From NCBI GenBank assembly GCA_028284265.1, contig JANQRZ010000004.1, positions 124,001 to 188,000 on the forward strand: a stretch of 64,000 nt of DNA. The letters are read 5' to 3'. This DNA comes from Rhodothermales bacterium (GTDB taxonomy: Bacteria > Bacteroidota > Rhodothermia > Rhodothermales > JANQRZ01). The notes beneath the pieces were generated by a model. The model saw nothing but the letters and a program-made list of their open reading frames with translations, had not been told where the DNA came from and searched no databases. A program made the translations under genes and the position numbers. Numbering within the stretch: position 1 is the stretch's first letter; every line of letters begins with the position of its first letter. Of this stretch, positions 53,983 through 61,844 are shown piece by piece.

Positions 53983-54880
53983 ACACCCACCCGTTAACGA
54001 CCTCTGGCCGTTGCGCGGTGTACTCGCGCCCAATCTCACGCCGTTCGAGGACGATGGGCGCATTGCCGAAAACCTGTACATCGAGCACGCGACGCACCTG
54101 CTGGCGCAAGGGTGCGCCGGGCTAATCCCGTTCGGGACGACAGGCGAGGCCGCGTCGGTGGGACTGGAGGAGCGGATGCGAATGCTCGGTCGGCTCGCCG
54201 AGGCGGGCATTCCGGCGAACCAACTGATGCCGGGGACCGGGCTGACGAGCCTGCCCGATACCGTCCGTCTCACGCGGCACGCGACGGAACTAGGCTGTGC
54301 TGGTGTGCTCGTGCTGCCGCCGTTCTACTTCAAGGCGGTCTCAGACGACGGCCTCTTCGCGTACTTCGCCCGGCTCATTGAAGACGTGGACGAGCTGCGC
54401 GTGGTGCTTTATCACATCCCGCAGGTGGCCGGCGTCGGGTTGTCGGTGTTGCTCGTCCGGCGGCTGCGCGAGGCGTTCCCCGAAACGGTCGTCGGGATCA
54501 AAGACTCGTCGGGCGATTGGGCGAACACGTCGGCGTTGCTGGAGATCGATGGACTGACGGTCTATCCCGGCACCGAATTGCTGCTGCCGCAGGCGATGGC
54601 GGCAGGCAGCCCCGGCTGCATCACGGCGACGGCCAACGTCAACGCGCCTGCGCTCGTCCGGCTGGCTCGGTTGGTCCACGACGATCCCGACGAAGCAACG
54701 GTCGCGTTCGAGGAGGTTCGCCGGGTCCGCCTCGCCGTGCAGGCGCACCCGCCGATCCCTGCGCTGAAGGCGCTCCTCGCCCGTCGCTCTGGCGACGACC
54801 GTTGGCGGAACGTGCGCCCGCCGTTGCAGCCGCTAGCCCATGACCGGGAGGCGGTATTGGCCGAGCAGGTCGCCGCTTGA
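53969..54880 (+). CDS. DapA/NanA-family class I aldolase
   Basis: A 303-residue TIM-barrel enzyme. PFGTTGEAASVG (residues 50-61) is the pyruvate-binding motif. VLYHIPQVAG holds the catalytic Tyr, and VGIKDSSGDW the Schiff-base Lys. These could fit dihydrodipicolinate synthase, N-acetylneuraminate lyase or KDG aldolase. YHIP instead of YN(V/I)P suggests a sugar-acid aldolase rather than housekeeping DapA; this is inference. The TTG start overlaps the preceding gene; a GTG at 54019 is an alternative. It converges on the FMN reductase. Confidence 0.85.
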   Translation: MANYRHPPVNDLWPLRGVLAPNLTPFEDDGRIAENLYIEHATHLLAQGCAGLIPFGTTGEAASVGLEERMRMLGRLAEAGIPANQLMPGTGLTSLPDTVRLTRHATELGCAGVLVLPPFYFKAVSDDGLFAYFARLIEDVDELRVVLYHIPQVAGVGLSVLLVRRLREAFPETVVGIKDSSGDWANTSALLEIDGLTVYPGTELLLPQAMAAGSPGCITATANVNAPALVRLARLVHDDPDEATVAFEEVRRVRLAVQAHPPIPALKALLARRSGDDRWRNVRPPLQPLAHDREAVLAEQVAA

Positions 54881-54887
54881 CGAGGTC

Positions 54888-55544
54888 CTACTCGTAAGGC
54901 ACGCCCTCGGCGCGGGCGGCTTTCAGAGCGCGGGCATACCAGCACAGCTCGCCGAGGAATTTGGCGATGCGCTTTTCGTAGGCCTCGTCCTTCACTGTGC
55001 CGTCCTCCTCGAAGGCTGCCGACACCCTCGGCACGGGAAACATCGAGGGGACGGTGACGAGGCCGACCTCGCCGAGCACGGCGCGCAGGTGGACCGCCGC
55101 CCGGACGCCACCGAAGCTGCCCGCCGAGTAGGTCACGATGCCCGCGGGTCGCCAGAAATACTCGTGCAGGAAGTGGTCGATGAGGTTCTTCAGCGCGGGC
55201 GGTGGGCTGTGGTTGTACTCGCCCGAGACGAACACGAAAGCGTCGGCTTGGCGATAGAGGGCAGCCAGCCGTTCGAGCGGTTCCGGGGCCTCGCCGTTGG
55301 CGTAGCTGGAGTAGGCCCGGTCGAGGAGCGGCAGGTCAATCTCCAGCGGGTCGATCAGATCGACATGGTGTCCGCGCGATTCGAGTTGGCGGACGATGAA
55401 CCGGGCGGCGCGAATGCCCTGTCGCTGCGAGCGGACGGAGCCGTAGACCACGACGAAGCGCAGGCCGCCGTTTCCGTCATCGGGTGCATCGGGACTCACT
55501 TCGCAGGGCGAGCGACCGGCGAGATCGGCAGCAGAGGTAGACAT
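54888..55544 (-). CDS. NADPH-dependent FMN reductase family protein
   Basis: A 218-residue flavodoxin-fold protein. RFVVVYGSVRSQRQGIRAARF is the FMN phosphate loop, FVSGEYNHSPPPALKNLIDHF the second FMN motif, and PAGIVTYSAGSFGGVRAAVHLR the third. This is the SsuE/ChrR/azoreductase-like family, which reduces FMN or quinones with NAD(P)H in the cytoplasm. The N-terminal 28 residues are variable. No sulphonate or chromate genes lie nearby to narrow the role. Confidence 0.88.
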   Translation of the reverse strand: MSTSAADLAGRSPCEVSPDAPDDGNGGLRFVVVYGSVRSQRQGIRAARFIVRQLESRGHHVDLIDPLEIDLPLLDRAYSSYANGEAPEPLERLAALYRQADAFVFVSGEYNHSPPPALKNLIDHFLHEYFWRPAGIVTYSAGSFGGVRAAVHLRAVLGEVGLVTVPSMFPVPRVSAAFEEDGTVKDEAYEKRIAKFLGELCWYARALKAARAEGVPYE

Positions 55545-55589
55545 GGCGAGGCGGGGCGAGGGTGAGCGCGCAAAATAAGGCGGCCCTTG

Positions 55590-56129
55590 CTACGACTCGT
55601 CCACCACGTCGTCAATCACACAGGCGATGGCGAGCCACAGGCTGCCACCGTTGAGCGAGCCGCCCACGAATGTACCCTCGCCGACGAGCGTGAGCGTGCC
55701 ATCGTCGAGCGTGAGCGGTGCGCCGGTGGCGTCGAGTTCCGGCTGGTCGATCCGGGCATCGGACGAGAGTGCGAGCGTCACCCGCGACTTCCGGGCGAGG
55801 ACGTGCTTCGGGTTGAATGTGAGGTCTACCTCGATCTCGACGTGGCCGGTCTCTGGATCGAAGGTGCCCTCCGGGTCGCCTTCAATCGTCACCGTCGCGG
55901 AGACCTCGCCGAGGTCGGTGCCGACGTGGTCTGTGACGGGCGGGAAGTCGAGGAGGTAGACCGTGCCCGCGTCGCGGTCGAGGGAGGCACGGAACAGGAT
56001 CGGGTCTTGGCCTTCGCTGGGTTCGTGGACGAGGTGGCGGTTGTCGCCGTCAAGGATGCGGTGGGCGAGGAGCGCGTAGACGTCGGCGTCGAGGTGGGCA
56101 GAGAACCGCGTCGGTAGGTCAACCAGCAT
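55590..56129 (-). CDS. hypothetical protein, beta-rich, acidic
   Basis: A 179-residue protein with no signal peptide and no family I recognise. It is rich in Asp, Leu and Val, with alternating patterns typical of beta strands (GTVYLLDFPPV, GHVEIEVDLTFN, SRVTLALSSDA, GTLTLVGEGTFVGG). The codon use and protein-like composition match neighbours. It stands alone between the FMN reductase and a terminator-like double hairpin. Confidence 0.65.
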   Translation of the reverse strand: MLVDLPTRFSAHLDADVYALLAHRILDGDNRHLVHEPSEGQDPILFRASLDRDAGTVYLLDFPPVTDHVGTDLGEVSATVTIEGDPEGTFDPETGHVEIEVDLTFNPKHVLARKSRVTLALSSDARIDQPELDATGAPLTLDDGTLTLVGEGTFVGGSLNGGSLWLAIACVIDDVVDES

Positions 56130-56161
56130 GGGCGGAGGGGCAGCGGGAGACGAGCGAGCAT

Positions 56162-56225
56162 AAAAAACCCCAGCAGCCTTACGGGGCTGCTGGGGCGCTG
56201 CTTGTCGCAGCCTTACGGGGCTGCT
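56162..56225 (-). terminator. terminator with duplicated 19-nt hairpin unit
   Basis: Arms 56168-56178 and 56185-56195 (11 bp) flank a 6-nt loop and, read on the minus strand, run into TTTTTTA. A 19-nt unit, GCAGCCTTACGGGGCTGCT, occurs exactly at 56173-56191 and again at 56207-56225, giving a second weaker hairpin. It would end the hemW-DUF192 transcript. Confidence 0.8.
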
Positions 56226-56333
56226 AGCATCGTACTCTCTAAACGGGAAAACGAGATTCTTAGTTTCTGGGGGCCACGCATTAACGCACGCTTCATAGTG
56301 ATCGCAAAACGCTCACAAACATGGGCTTTGGCC

Positions 56334-56825
56334 CTAGTTTCGGGTCCAGCGGATACGGTCTCCGGCGGTGATACCCCACGTATCGGTAAATCCGGCCTGC
56401 GTCTCAACTATAAAGCGTGATTGACCCTCGGCGGAGACCGATTCCGACGAGAACGGCCTCGTGTATTTCGCTGTGTTGATCACCGCCGAGTCCGGGCTGA
56501 CGAAGGTGATGTCGAGCGAGAGGGGGGTGTTCGCCATCCAGAAGCTGTGGCGCTGCGTCGTGGGCATGAGGAAGAGCATGCCGCTCCGCTCGGGCAGCGA
56601 CGTCCGGTCCATCAGGCCGCGTGCCGTCGCCGAGTCGCCCTCAGCAATTTCGATGTCGATGGTGACGATGGCCTCGCCGTCCTCCCGGAGAAACGTGAGC
56701 GAGCCGTCTTTGCGAAACGGAATCTCCTCGGCGGTGTCGTCGCCGGGCGATGGGGCGGGTGCTTCGGGTTGGCATCCGGCGGTGAGCAGGAGGGCGAAGA
56801 AGGCGAGAGGAAGAAGGCGGAGCAT
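56334..56825 (-). CDS. DUF192 family lipoprotein
   Basis: A 163-residue protein with signal peptide and lipobox LTAGC (Cys18). A short Pro/Ala linker precedes the DUF192 domain: EIAEGDSATARGLMDRTSLPERSGMLFLMP, HSFWMANTPLSLDITFVS and the C-terminal FIVETQAGFTDTWGITAGDRIRW. DUF192 proteins are small beta-barrel envelope proteins of unknown activity. It is 70 bp downstream of hemW on the same strand, across a repeat-filled gap. Confidence 0.9.
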   Translation of the reverse strand: MLRLLPLAFFALLLTAGCQPEAPAPSPGDDTAEEIPFRKDGSLTFLREDGEAIVTIDIEIAEGDSATARGLMDRTSLPERSGMLFLMPTTQRHSFWMANTPLSLDITFVSPDSAVINTAKYTRPFSSESVSAEGQSRFIVETQAGFTDTWGITAGDRIRWTRN

Positions 56826-56843
56826 GGAAAGGAGGGGCTTTAA

Positions 56844-56897
56844 AGCTGTTAGCTATTAGCTCGCAGTCTGGAACACTAAAAGCTAAAGCCAACAGCT
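56844..56897. repeat. hairpin element with TAGCT-type 7-nt units between hemW and the DUF192 gene
   Basis: AGCTGTTAGCTATTAGCT (56844-56861) pairs imperfectly with AGCTAAAGCCAACAGCT (56881-56897). Units of about 7 nt containing TAGCT or AGCTA recur in both arms. The right arm overlaps the hemW stop codon (56896-56898). Confidence 0.8.
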
Positions 56898-58044
56898 ATC
56901 CGATCAGTTTAGCCGTGACGGCATCGGCGACGAGGGCACCCTCGTCGGTGAGGCGGACGGTGGAGGCGACGGGGTGAATTAGCCCAGCGGCTTCGAGTTC
57001 GGCGAGGGCGCTGATCTTTTCGGTGAGGAGGTCCACGCCGTAGTCTGCCTCGAATACGTCTAGGTTGAGGCCGTCTTCGAGGAGGCGAAGGCGGAGCAGA
57101 AGGTACTCATCGGCGAGGGTGTCGGCCCCGAGGCGTTCTTGGTGTTCCAGCGGGCGGTGGCCTTGCCGGAGCAGCGCCTCGTACCGTTTCAGGTTGCGGA
57201 CGTTGGCCCAGCGGCCTGCGAACGACGGTGTCTCGCGCCAGAACGAGTGCGCGCTCGGACCGAAGCCGAGGTAGTTGCCATGCCGCCAGTAAACCTGGTT
57301 GTGGCGGCTCCGTGCCCCCGGTTGGGCGAAGCTCGATATCTCGTAGTGTTCGTACCCGTGCTGCCGGAGGTACGACATCGTGTCGAGGAAACGCTCACCC
57401 ATTGCCTCGTCGGGCGTCGGGGTGACGGTGCCGCGCGCGACCATCTTCGCCAGCGGGGTCCGCTCCTCGACGGTCAGTCCATACGTCGAGAGGTGCGGTA
57501 CGCCGAGGTTCGCGGCCCGCTCCAAGTTCGCCATCCAGTGCTCGGGCGGCTGCTCCGGGATGCCGAAGATGAGGTCGACCGAGTACGTGTCGAACCCGAC
57601 TTGCTCGATGGCCTCTATGGAGCGCATCGCTTCGTTGGCGTCGTGGACGCGGCCCATGAACTGTAGGTCGTCGTCGAAGAACGACTGGACGCCGAGCGAG
57701 AGGCGCGCCACCCCGAGGTCGCGCAGGCCGGTGAGGTAGTCCCGTGTCGCGTTTTCCGGGTTGACCTCGAACGTCACCTCCTCGACCGCCGCCGTGTCGA
57801 AGTGCCGCTCGATCTCGCGCATCAGAAGGGCCACCTCATCGAGGGGCAGGAGCGACGGCGTGCCTCCGCCGAAGTAGATCGTCTCGATGGCTTCGCGCTC
57901 GCCATACTCGCGCCCGTAGGCGTCAATCTCGATACACAGCGCGTCCACGAACGGGCGCGTCAGGCGGTACGTCGTCGTGAAGTAGAAGTCGCAGTAGACG
58001 CAGCGCTGCGTGCAGAAGGGGATATGGAGGTAGAGTCCGGCCAA
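56896..58044 (-). CDS. hemW: HemW, heme chaperone (coproporphyrinogen III oxidase-like radical SAM)
   Basis: A 382-residue radical SAM protein. MAGLYLHIPFCTQRCVYCDF gives the CX3CX2C cluster ligands at 11, 15 and 18. IETIYFGGGTPSLL, EVTFEVNPENAT, LSLGVQSFFDDDLQFMGRVH and GFDTYSVDLIFGIPEQ follow. HemW lacks true HemN activity and inserts heme into respiratory enzymes; HemW rather than HemN is inferred from the length and the short N-terminus before the cysteines. It is divergent from nurA. Confidence 0.93.
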   Translation of the reverse strand: MAGLYLHIPFCTQRCVYCDFYFTTTYRLTRPFVDALCIEIDAYGREYGEREAIETIYFGGGTPSLLPLDEVALLMREIERHFDTAAVEEVTFEVNPENATRDYLTGLRDLGVARLSLGVQSFFDDDLQFMGRVHDANEAMRSIEAIEQVGFDTYSVDLIFGIPEQPPEHWMANLERAANLGVPHLSTYGLTVEERTPLAKMVARGTVTPTPDEAMGERFLDTMSYLRQHGYEHYEISSFAQPGARSRHNQVYWRHGNYLGFGPSAHSFWRETPSFAGRWANVRNLKRYEALLRQGHRPLEHQERLGADTLADEYLLLRLRLLEDGLNLDVFEADYGVDLLTEKISALAELEAAGLIHPVASTVRLTDEGALVADAVTAKLIG

Positions 58045-58124
58045 GCGAGTCGGGCAAACGGGCGGGGCGAATCGGCGTTAAGTTCTGGCTCTCCCAACGC
58101 ACGACCCGCGTCCCGCTTCCGCCT

Positions 58125-59285
58125 GTGCTCGATTTTCACCGGCTCCACCCTCAGCTTTCCGACTTCGGCGCGTACCGCGTGGACGAGGACGCCCGCCGCG
58201 AAGTCAAGCTCCGGCTCGCGTTGGAAGCCTTCCGTGACTGCGCGCCTCGATGGGAGGGGCTTCGCGACCGCGTGACGCAGGAGCGCCCGAAGACGCTAGT
58301 GGCGGGACTTCGGGAGCGGCCTGACAACCGCGCCGTGTGCGGCGAGCGCCCGACGCCGATCACGGTCGTCGCCACCGACGGCTCACAGATCTACCCCGAC
58401 CGGCATGTCGAACCGGCGTGCTACCTCCTCAACGTCAGCCGGATCGCGTTCCACTACGGGACCGAGGAGCCGCCGCTGATGACCGCCGAGCCGGACCTCC
58501 GCTTCCGCCGCCGCGACCTCGACGAACTCAACGCCGACGAGGGCGAGGGCGCGCTCCTCAACCTCACCACGGAGGTCGTCTCCGCGCTGCGCGACGAGCA
58601 GGAGTTGCACTGGCTCTTCGAGACGGCCTTCGAGGAGCGAAAAAGTGCCCGCCCCGTGTTGGCGATGGCCGACGGGACGCTCATCCGGTGGATGCTGCGC
58701 GGGATGAACCACCGCGCCCTCGAAGACAAGCTCATCGCGCGCTATCTCGCGATTCTCGAACGGTTCTACGACGAGGGCATCCCCGTCTGCTCCTACGTCT
58801 CGATGCCCGCCAACACCGAACTCGTCAACCTCCTCGGCCTCCACCGGCGCGAGACCGACGAGACGCCGGACGAGGAGTCGGTACGCGGGATCGTGGACCG
58901 GCTCGTGTTCGAGCACACGCTCGATGTCGGCGAGCGGTCGGCGCTGTTCGAGTCGGGGTCGAAGATTCAGAAGGACTATGGGCCGCACCACCGGATCTGC
59001 TACTTTTACGTCCGCCTGCCGGAAGAAATCGGGCGCGTCGAACTCCCGGCGTGGGTAGCCGAGCAGCCGGGGTGGCTCGACATGATCCACGCCGTCGTCG
59101 TCGATCAGGCGGCGAAGGGTGGTGGCTACCCGGTCATCCTCACTGAGGCCCACGAGCGCGCCGTGATCCGCCATCAGGAGAAGGCGATGTTCTATCGCAT
59201 CTTGGAGCGCGAGATGCAGCGAGCCGGGCTGCGCGGCTACGCCGGGTCACAGAAGGCCGCCTCGAAACGAGCACCGAGGATTTGA
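58125..59285 (+). CDS. nurA: NurA-domain nuclease
   Basis: A 386-residue protein with a GTG start. The NurA catalytic motifs are VVATDGSQIYPDRH (Asp85) and VLAMADGTLIRWML (Asp183). A C-terminal FYVRLPEEIGRVELPAW and ILTEAHERAVI region with conserved His is typical of bacterial NurA. In archaea NurA is the 5'-3' nuclease partner of the HerA helicase in double-strand-break resection. HerA itself is not in this window, but a HAS-barrel protein resembling the HerA N-terminal domain is encoded two genes downstream. Confidence 0.9.
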   Translation: MLDFHRLHPQLSDFGAYRVDEDARREVKLRLALEAFRDCAPRWEGLRDRVTQERPKTLVAGLRERPDNRAVCGERPTPITVVATDGSQIYPDRHVEPACYLLNVSRIAFHYGTEEPPLMTAEPDLRFRRRDLDELNADEGEGALLNLTTEVVSALRDEQELHWLFETAFEERKSARPVLAMADGTLIRWMLRGMNHRALEDKLIARYLAILERFYDEGIPVCSYVSMPANTELVNLLGLHRRETDETPDEESVRGIVDRLVFEHTLDVGERSALFESGSKIQKDYGPHHRICYFYVRLPEEIGRVELPAWVAEQPGWLDMIHAVVVDQAAKGGGYPVILTEAHERAVIRHQEKAMFYRILEREMQRAGLRGYAGSQKAASKRAPRI

Positions 59286-59295
59286 GGTGGGTTTT

Positions 59296-59712
59296 ATGTC
59301 TTTCGCAGCGTGGGGAAGGGGGAACGTAGTTTTGGTTTTTCTCGCCGGATTGGTCGGCTGCACGGGTACTCCGCCGACTAGGCTAGCGTGTCCCAACCCT
59401 GCTCGGAGCGTCGTTACCGTAGATACTCTTACTGTGTCAACTTTGGACTCTGTACATGTTCGAGGGACGGTTTCTGAACTTGGCTACGGAGACCCGCTTC
59501 CCGGTGCCATTGTCCGCGCAGAGTGGAATACGGATTCGGATGTTGTTCGCACCGACTCGGTCGGTCATTATGAGCTTCACCTTGCTCCCGGTACCTATGT
59601 CTTTACTGCCTTTTTTGTCGGCTATGCGACCGGCGTTACAGAACCTATTGCTGTGCAATCGGGAACCGACTTGGGGATTGATTTCGAATTAGAGTGCCAA
59701 AGCTTCCATTGA
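59296..59712 (+). CDS. small lipoprotein with carboxypeptidase-regulatory-like beta-sandwich
   Basis: A 138-residue protein. The ATG at 59296 gives a signal peptide with lipobox LVGC (Cys22); a GTG at 59287 is an alternative. The domain VRGTVSELGYGDPLPGAIV, DSVGHYELHLAPGTYVFTAFFVGYAT is a CarboxypepD_reg/Cna-B-like fold common in Bacteroidota surface proteins. Composition is lower in GC than the flanking nurA and HAS-barrel genes, which suggests insertion between them. Function is unknown. Confidence 0.78.
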   Translation: MSFAAWGRGNVVLVFLAGLVGCTGTPPTRLACPNPARSVVTVDTLTVSTLDSVHVRGTVSELGYGDPLPGAIVRAEWNTDSDVVRTDSVGHYELHLAPGTYVFTAFFVGYATGVTEPIAVQSGTDLGIDFELECQSFH

Positions 59713-59755
59713 GTGAGTTCCAGTTCCTCCTTTTCGAATCGACGGCTTCTAAACT

Positions 59756-60358
59756 ATGAACCTAGAGTTACCACCCATCGCCGAAGTCATCGAGTCGAGC
59801 ACGCGACACGTCGTGGCCGAGGTGCTGCGTGAAGCCGAAACGCCGGACTTCGGGGCGTGGGTCGAGATCGAGGTCGAGGACGGGACGACGCTGTTCGCGG
59901 TCGTAGCGCACGTCGAGACGGGGAGCGTGGAGCCGGGGCGGCAGGCCGTCGCCCTCGGGATGGACCGCTCGGAGCTTCGCCGCGAGATGCCGCAGGTCTT
60001 GGAGTTGATCCGCACGACGTTCCGCGCCCAGGTGCTCGCCTACCGCGACCATCGCGGCACCGTCCAGCAGACGCTCCCCCCGCGCCCCGCCGCCCTCCAC
60101 GACATGGTCCGCGCCTGCGACGACGCGGCCGTCTGTTCGCTCGGCGCGCCGTTCGACTTCCTCCGCACCCTCGTGCGCCACCCGGAGATGGGGGTTCCAA
60201 CGGACGATCTGCTCGTCGCGCTGCTGCGCCGGTTGAACCTCGCCTACGGCGCGGGCGACGAAGGCCGCCGCGCGCTCCTCGCCGCCGGTCGCTCCCTCAG
60301 CCGCCTCCTCGACGACGACCACGAACGGCTCCAGTCCATCCTCCGCCGCGTCGCTTAG
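59756..60358 (+). CDS. stand-alone HAS-barrel domain protein (HerA-associated type)
   Basis: A 200-residue protein. Residues 15-95 match the HAS barrel that begins HerA and the F1 ATP synthase: VVAEVLREAETPDFGAWVEI, LFAVVAHVETGSVEPGRQAV, ELRREMPQVLELIRTTFRAQVLAYRD. No Walker A or B motif is present. The C-terminal half is helical (DLLVALLRRLNLAYGAG). Being next to nurA, it could modulate a HerA-NurA complex or bind NurA directly; this is inference. I base the family on pattern, not on a search. Confidence 0.7.
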   Translation: MNLELPPIAEVIESSTRHVVAEVLREAETPDFGAWVEIEVEDGTTLFAVVAHVETGSVEPGRQAVALGMDRSELRREMPQVLELIRTTFRAQVLAYRDHRGTVQQTLPPRPAALHDMVRACDDAAVCSLGAPFDFLRTLVRHPEMGVPTDDLLVALLRRLNLAYGAGDEGRRALLAAGRSLSRLLDDDHERLQSILRRVA

Positions 60359-60378
60359 CCCCAAGCTCTCAATCTGGC

Positions 60379-60457
60379 TGTCATCCCGGACTCCGATCCG
60401 GGATCTCATGAGGTCTACGAAGTCGCTACGAGATCCTGAAACGAGTTCAGGATGACA
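60379..60457. repeat. 79-bp composite palindrome with TGTCATCC...GGATGACA ends
   Basis: The left half holds TCCCGGACTCCGATCCGGGA, and the right half ATCCTGAAACGAGTTCAGGAT, each a hairpin. The ends and AGATC core also pair with each other. It lies between the convergent HAS-barrel and outer-membrane protein genes and could terminate both. Confidence 0.85.
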
Positions 60458-60481
60458 GTGATAGTAGCTTCCAAGTAGAGC

Positions 60482-60994
60482 CTAAAAGATCACGCCGACG
60501 CGGGCGGGGATGATGATCGCCGTCCGCGTCTCACCGATCACAATCGACGGGTTGATCTCGACGTAGAGCGAGGTCTCGTTGAGCGGCTGCGCCCAGCCGA
60601 GGCCGAGGTGGAGGGACGGGCCGCCCTCCTTCATGCTGTCGCCGAGCGGGAAGTAGCCGCCGAAACCGCCGATCAGGTAGCGCGCCCAGCGCGGCGAGCG
60701 CGGCAGCGTCAGCACGCCCGAAACCTGCGGGTTGAAGAGGTACGTCGCATCGTCGCGTCCGCCGAGGAGGAAGCCCGCGAACCCGGCTCCGACCGCGAAC
60801 GAGAAGTCGGCATTGACCGGGAACGAGGCGCGGCCCCGGACGCCGAGGCCGAAGCCATCGTCGAGCACCTCGCCGCTGGCGACGGACAGGAGTGCGTCGA
60901 AGCCCACGCCGAAGCGGGGGTTCAGGCCGCCTTGGGCGAGGGCGGGTGCAGCGAAGAGGCAGAGGAGTAGAGCAAGAGAGAAGAGGCGAGACAT
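60482..60994 (-). CDS. small outer-membrane beta-barrel-like protein
   Basis: A 170-residue protein with signal peptide MSRLFSLALLLCLFAAPALAQ. The rest alternates hydrophobic and polar residues with many Gly and aromatic positions (NPRFGVGFDALLSVASG, FSFAVGAGFAGFLLGG, YLIGGFGGYFPLG, LHLGLGWAQPL, IIPARVGVIF). It ends in Phe, as outer-membrane barrels do. An eight-stranded OmpA/OprF-like fold is likely. Ligand and role are unknown. Confidence 0.75.
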   Translation of the reverse strand: MSRLFSLALLLCLFAAPALAQGGLNPRFGVGFDALLSVASGEVLDDGFGLGVRGRASFPVNADFSFAVGAGFAGFLLGGRDDATYLFNPQVSGVLTLPRSPRWARYLIGGFGGYFPLGDSMKEGGPSLHLGLGWAQPLNETSLYVEINPSIVIGETRTAIIIPARVGVIF

Positions 60995-61152
60995 GAAGAG
61001 CGTGGTGGCGGAGGGGAACAGGCAGAGGCGGCTACGTGGAGGTGAGCCGCAGGATGCGCGCCCGAAGTTACTTCCGGCCTATCCGTCCAGCGTCTCGCAA
61101 CCGGGAGCGATCCCAAGCCGTAAGCGGCGCATCACCAACCTCCCCTGCCCCG

Positions 61153-61485
61153 ATGGAGTTTTTCGAGTTCCTCGTCGTCTTCTTCATGGCCTTCGTGCTG
61201 CCAGTCACCATCATCAAGTCCGTGCTGGATTACAAAAGCAAACGGCTAGAGATGGAACGAGAGAGCGGCGGAGGGCTTCGCTTAGGCGAACTCAAGGCGT
61301 TGCTGGCCGAGGTCGTGCAGGATGCCAACGAGCCACTGCTTGAACGGCTCGACGCTCTCGAACGGGAGTTGCTTCCAGCGCACGAGGAGGCGGAGGATCA
61401 GGAGGAGTATGAGGAAGACTACGAAGGCGACCTCTTCGAGGGCCGGTCAGCGGAGCGCACGCTCGGGCGCCGCACGCGGGGCTGA
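61153..61485 (+). CDS. small membrane protein with C-terminal coiled coil (PspB-like architecture)
   Basis: A 110-residue protein. The ATG at 61153 starts a single transmembrane segment (FFEFLVVFFMAFVLPVTIIK). A basic stretch DYKSKRLEMERE, a helix likely to form a coiled coil (LGELKALLAEVVQDANEPLLERLDALEREL) and an acidic tail (EDQEEYEEDYEGD) follow. PspB of the phage-shock system has a similar layout, but identity is not established. It is 1 bp upstream of the next small gene, so the two probably act together. Confidence 0.7.
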   Translation: MEFFEFLVVFFMAFVLPVTIIKSVLDYKSKRLEMERESGGGLRLGELKALLAEVVQDANEPLLERLDALERELLPAHEEAEDQEEYEEDYEGDLFEGRSAERTLGRRTRG

Positions 61486-61486
61486 C

Positions 61487-61759
61487 GTGAAGCTCGACCG
61501 CGATGACGCCTTCTGGGAAGCGCTCGCCGAGCGGACGTGGCACCGCGCCAAGTGGCACCGCACGGACGGCACGCCCGCTACCGAGCGCTGCGCGGCCTAC
61601 GATACGCCGATCCACCGACCCGGCACCTACTATCTCCGTCCGGCCTACACCGATGGTGAGGTGTGGCTGTGCCAGCGCGCCTACGAGGAGATGACTCGAC
61701 GCACCGAAGGCTATCGCCCGAGCCGTCGCTATAGCGAGCCGCCAGATGAGAAGGGGTAA
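61487..61759 (+). CDS. small hypothetical protein with two cysteines
   Basis: A 90-residue protein with a GTG start one base after the preceding stop. It is rich in Trp, Arg, Tyr and Asp (FWEALAERTWHRAKWHRTDG, RPGTYYLRPAYTDGEVWLCQ). The family is not recognised. Cys at about 34 and 67 could form a site or a disulfide. Tight coupling to the membrane protein upstream suggests a partner. Confidence 0.6.
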   Translation: MKLDRDDAFWEALAERTWHRAKWHRTDGTPATERCAAYDTPIHRPGTYYLRPAYTDGEVWLCQRAYEEMTRRTEGYRPSRRYSEPPDEKG

Positions 61760-61844
61760 GCCACATGGGGCACTAGGGGCTGTGTGACTCGCGTTTTCTC
61801 AGGGTGTGGTCCCGTACCTTCCCGGTCCCTCTCTGTACGCTCCG

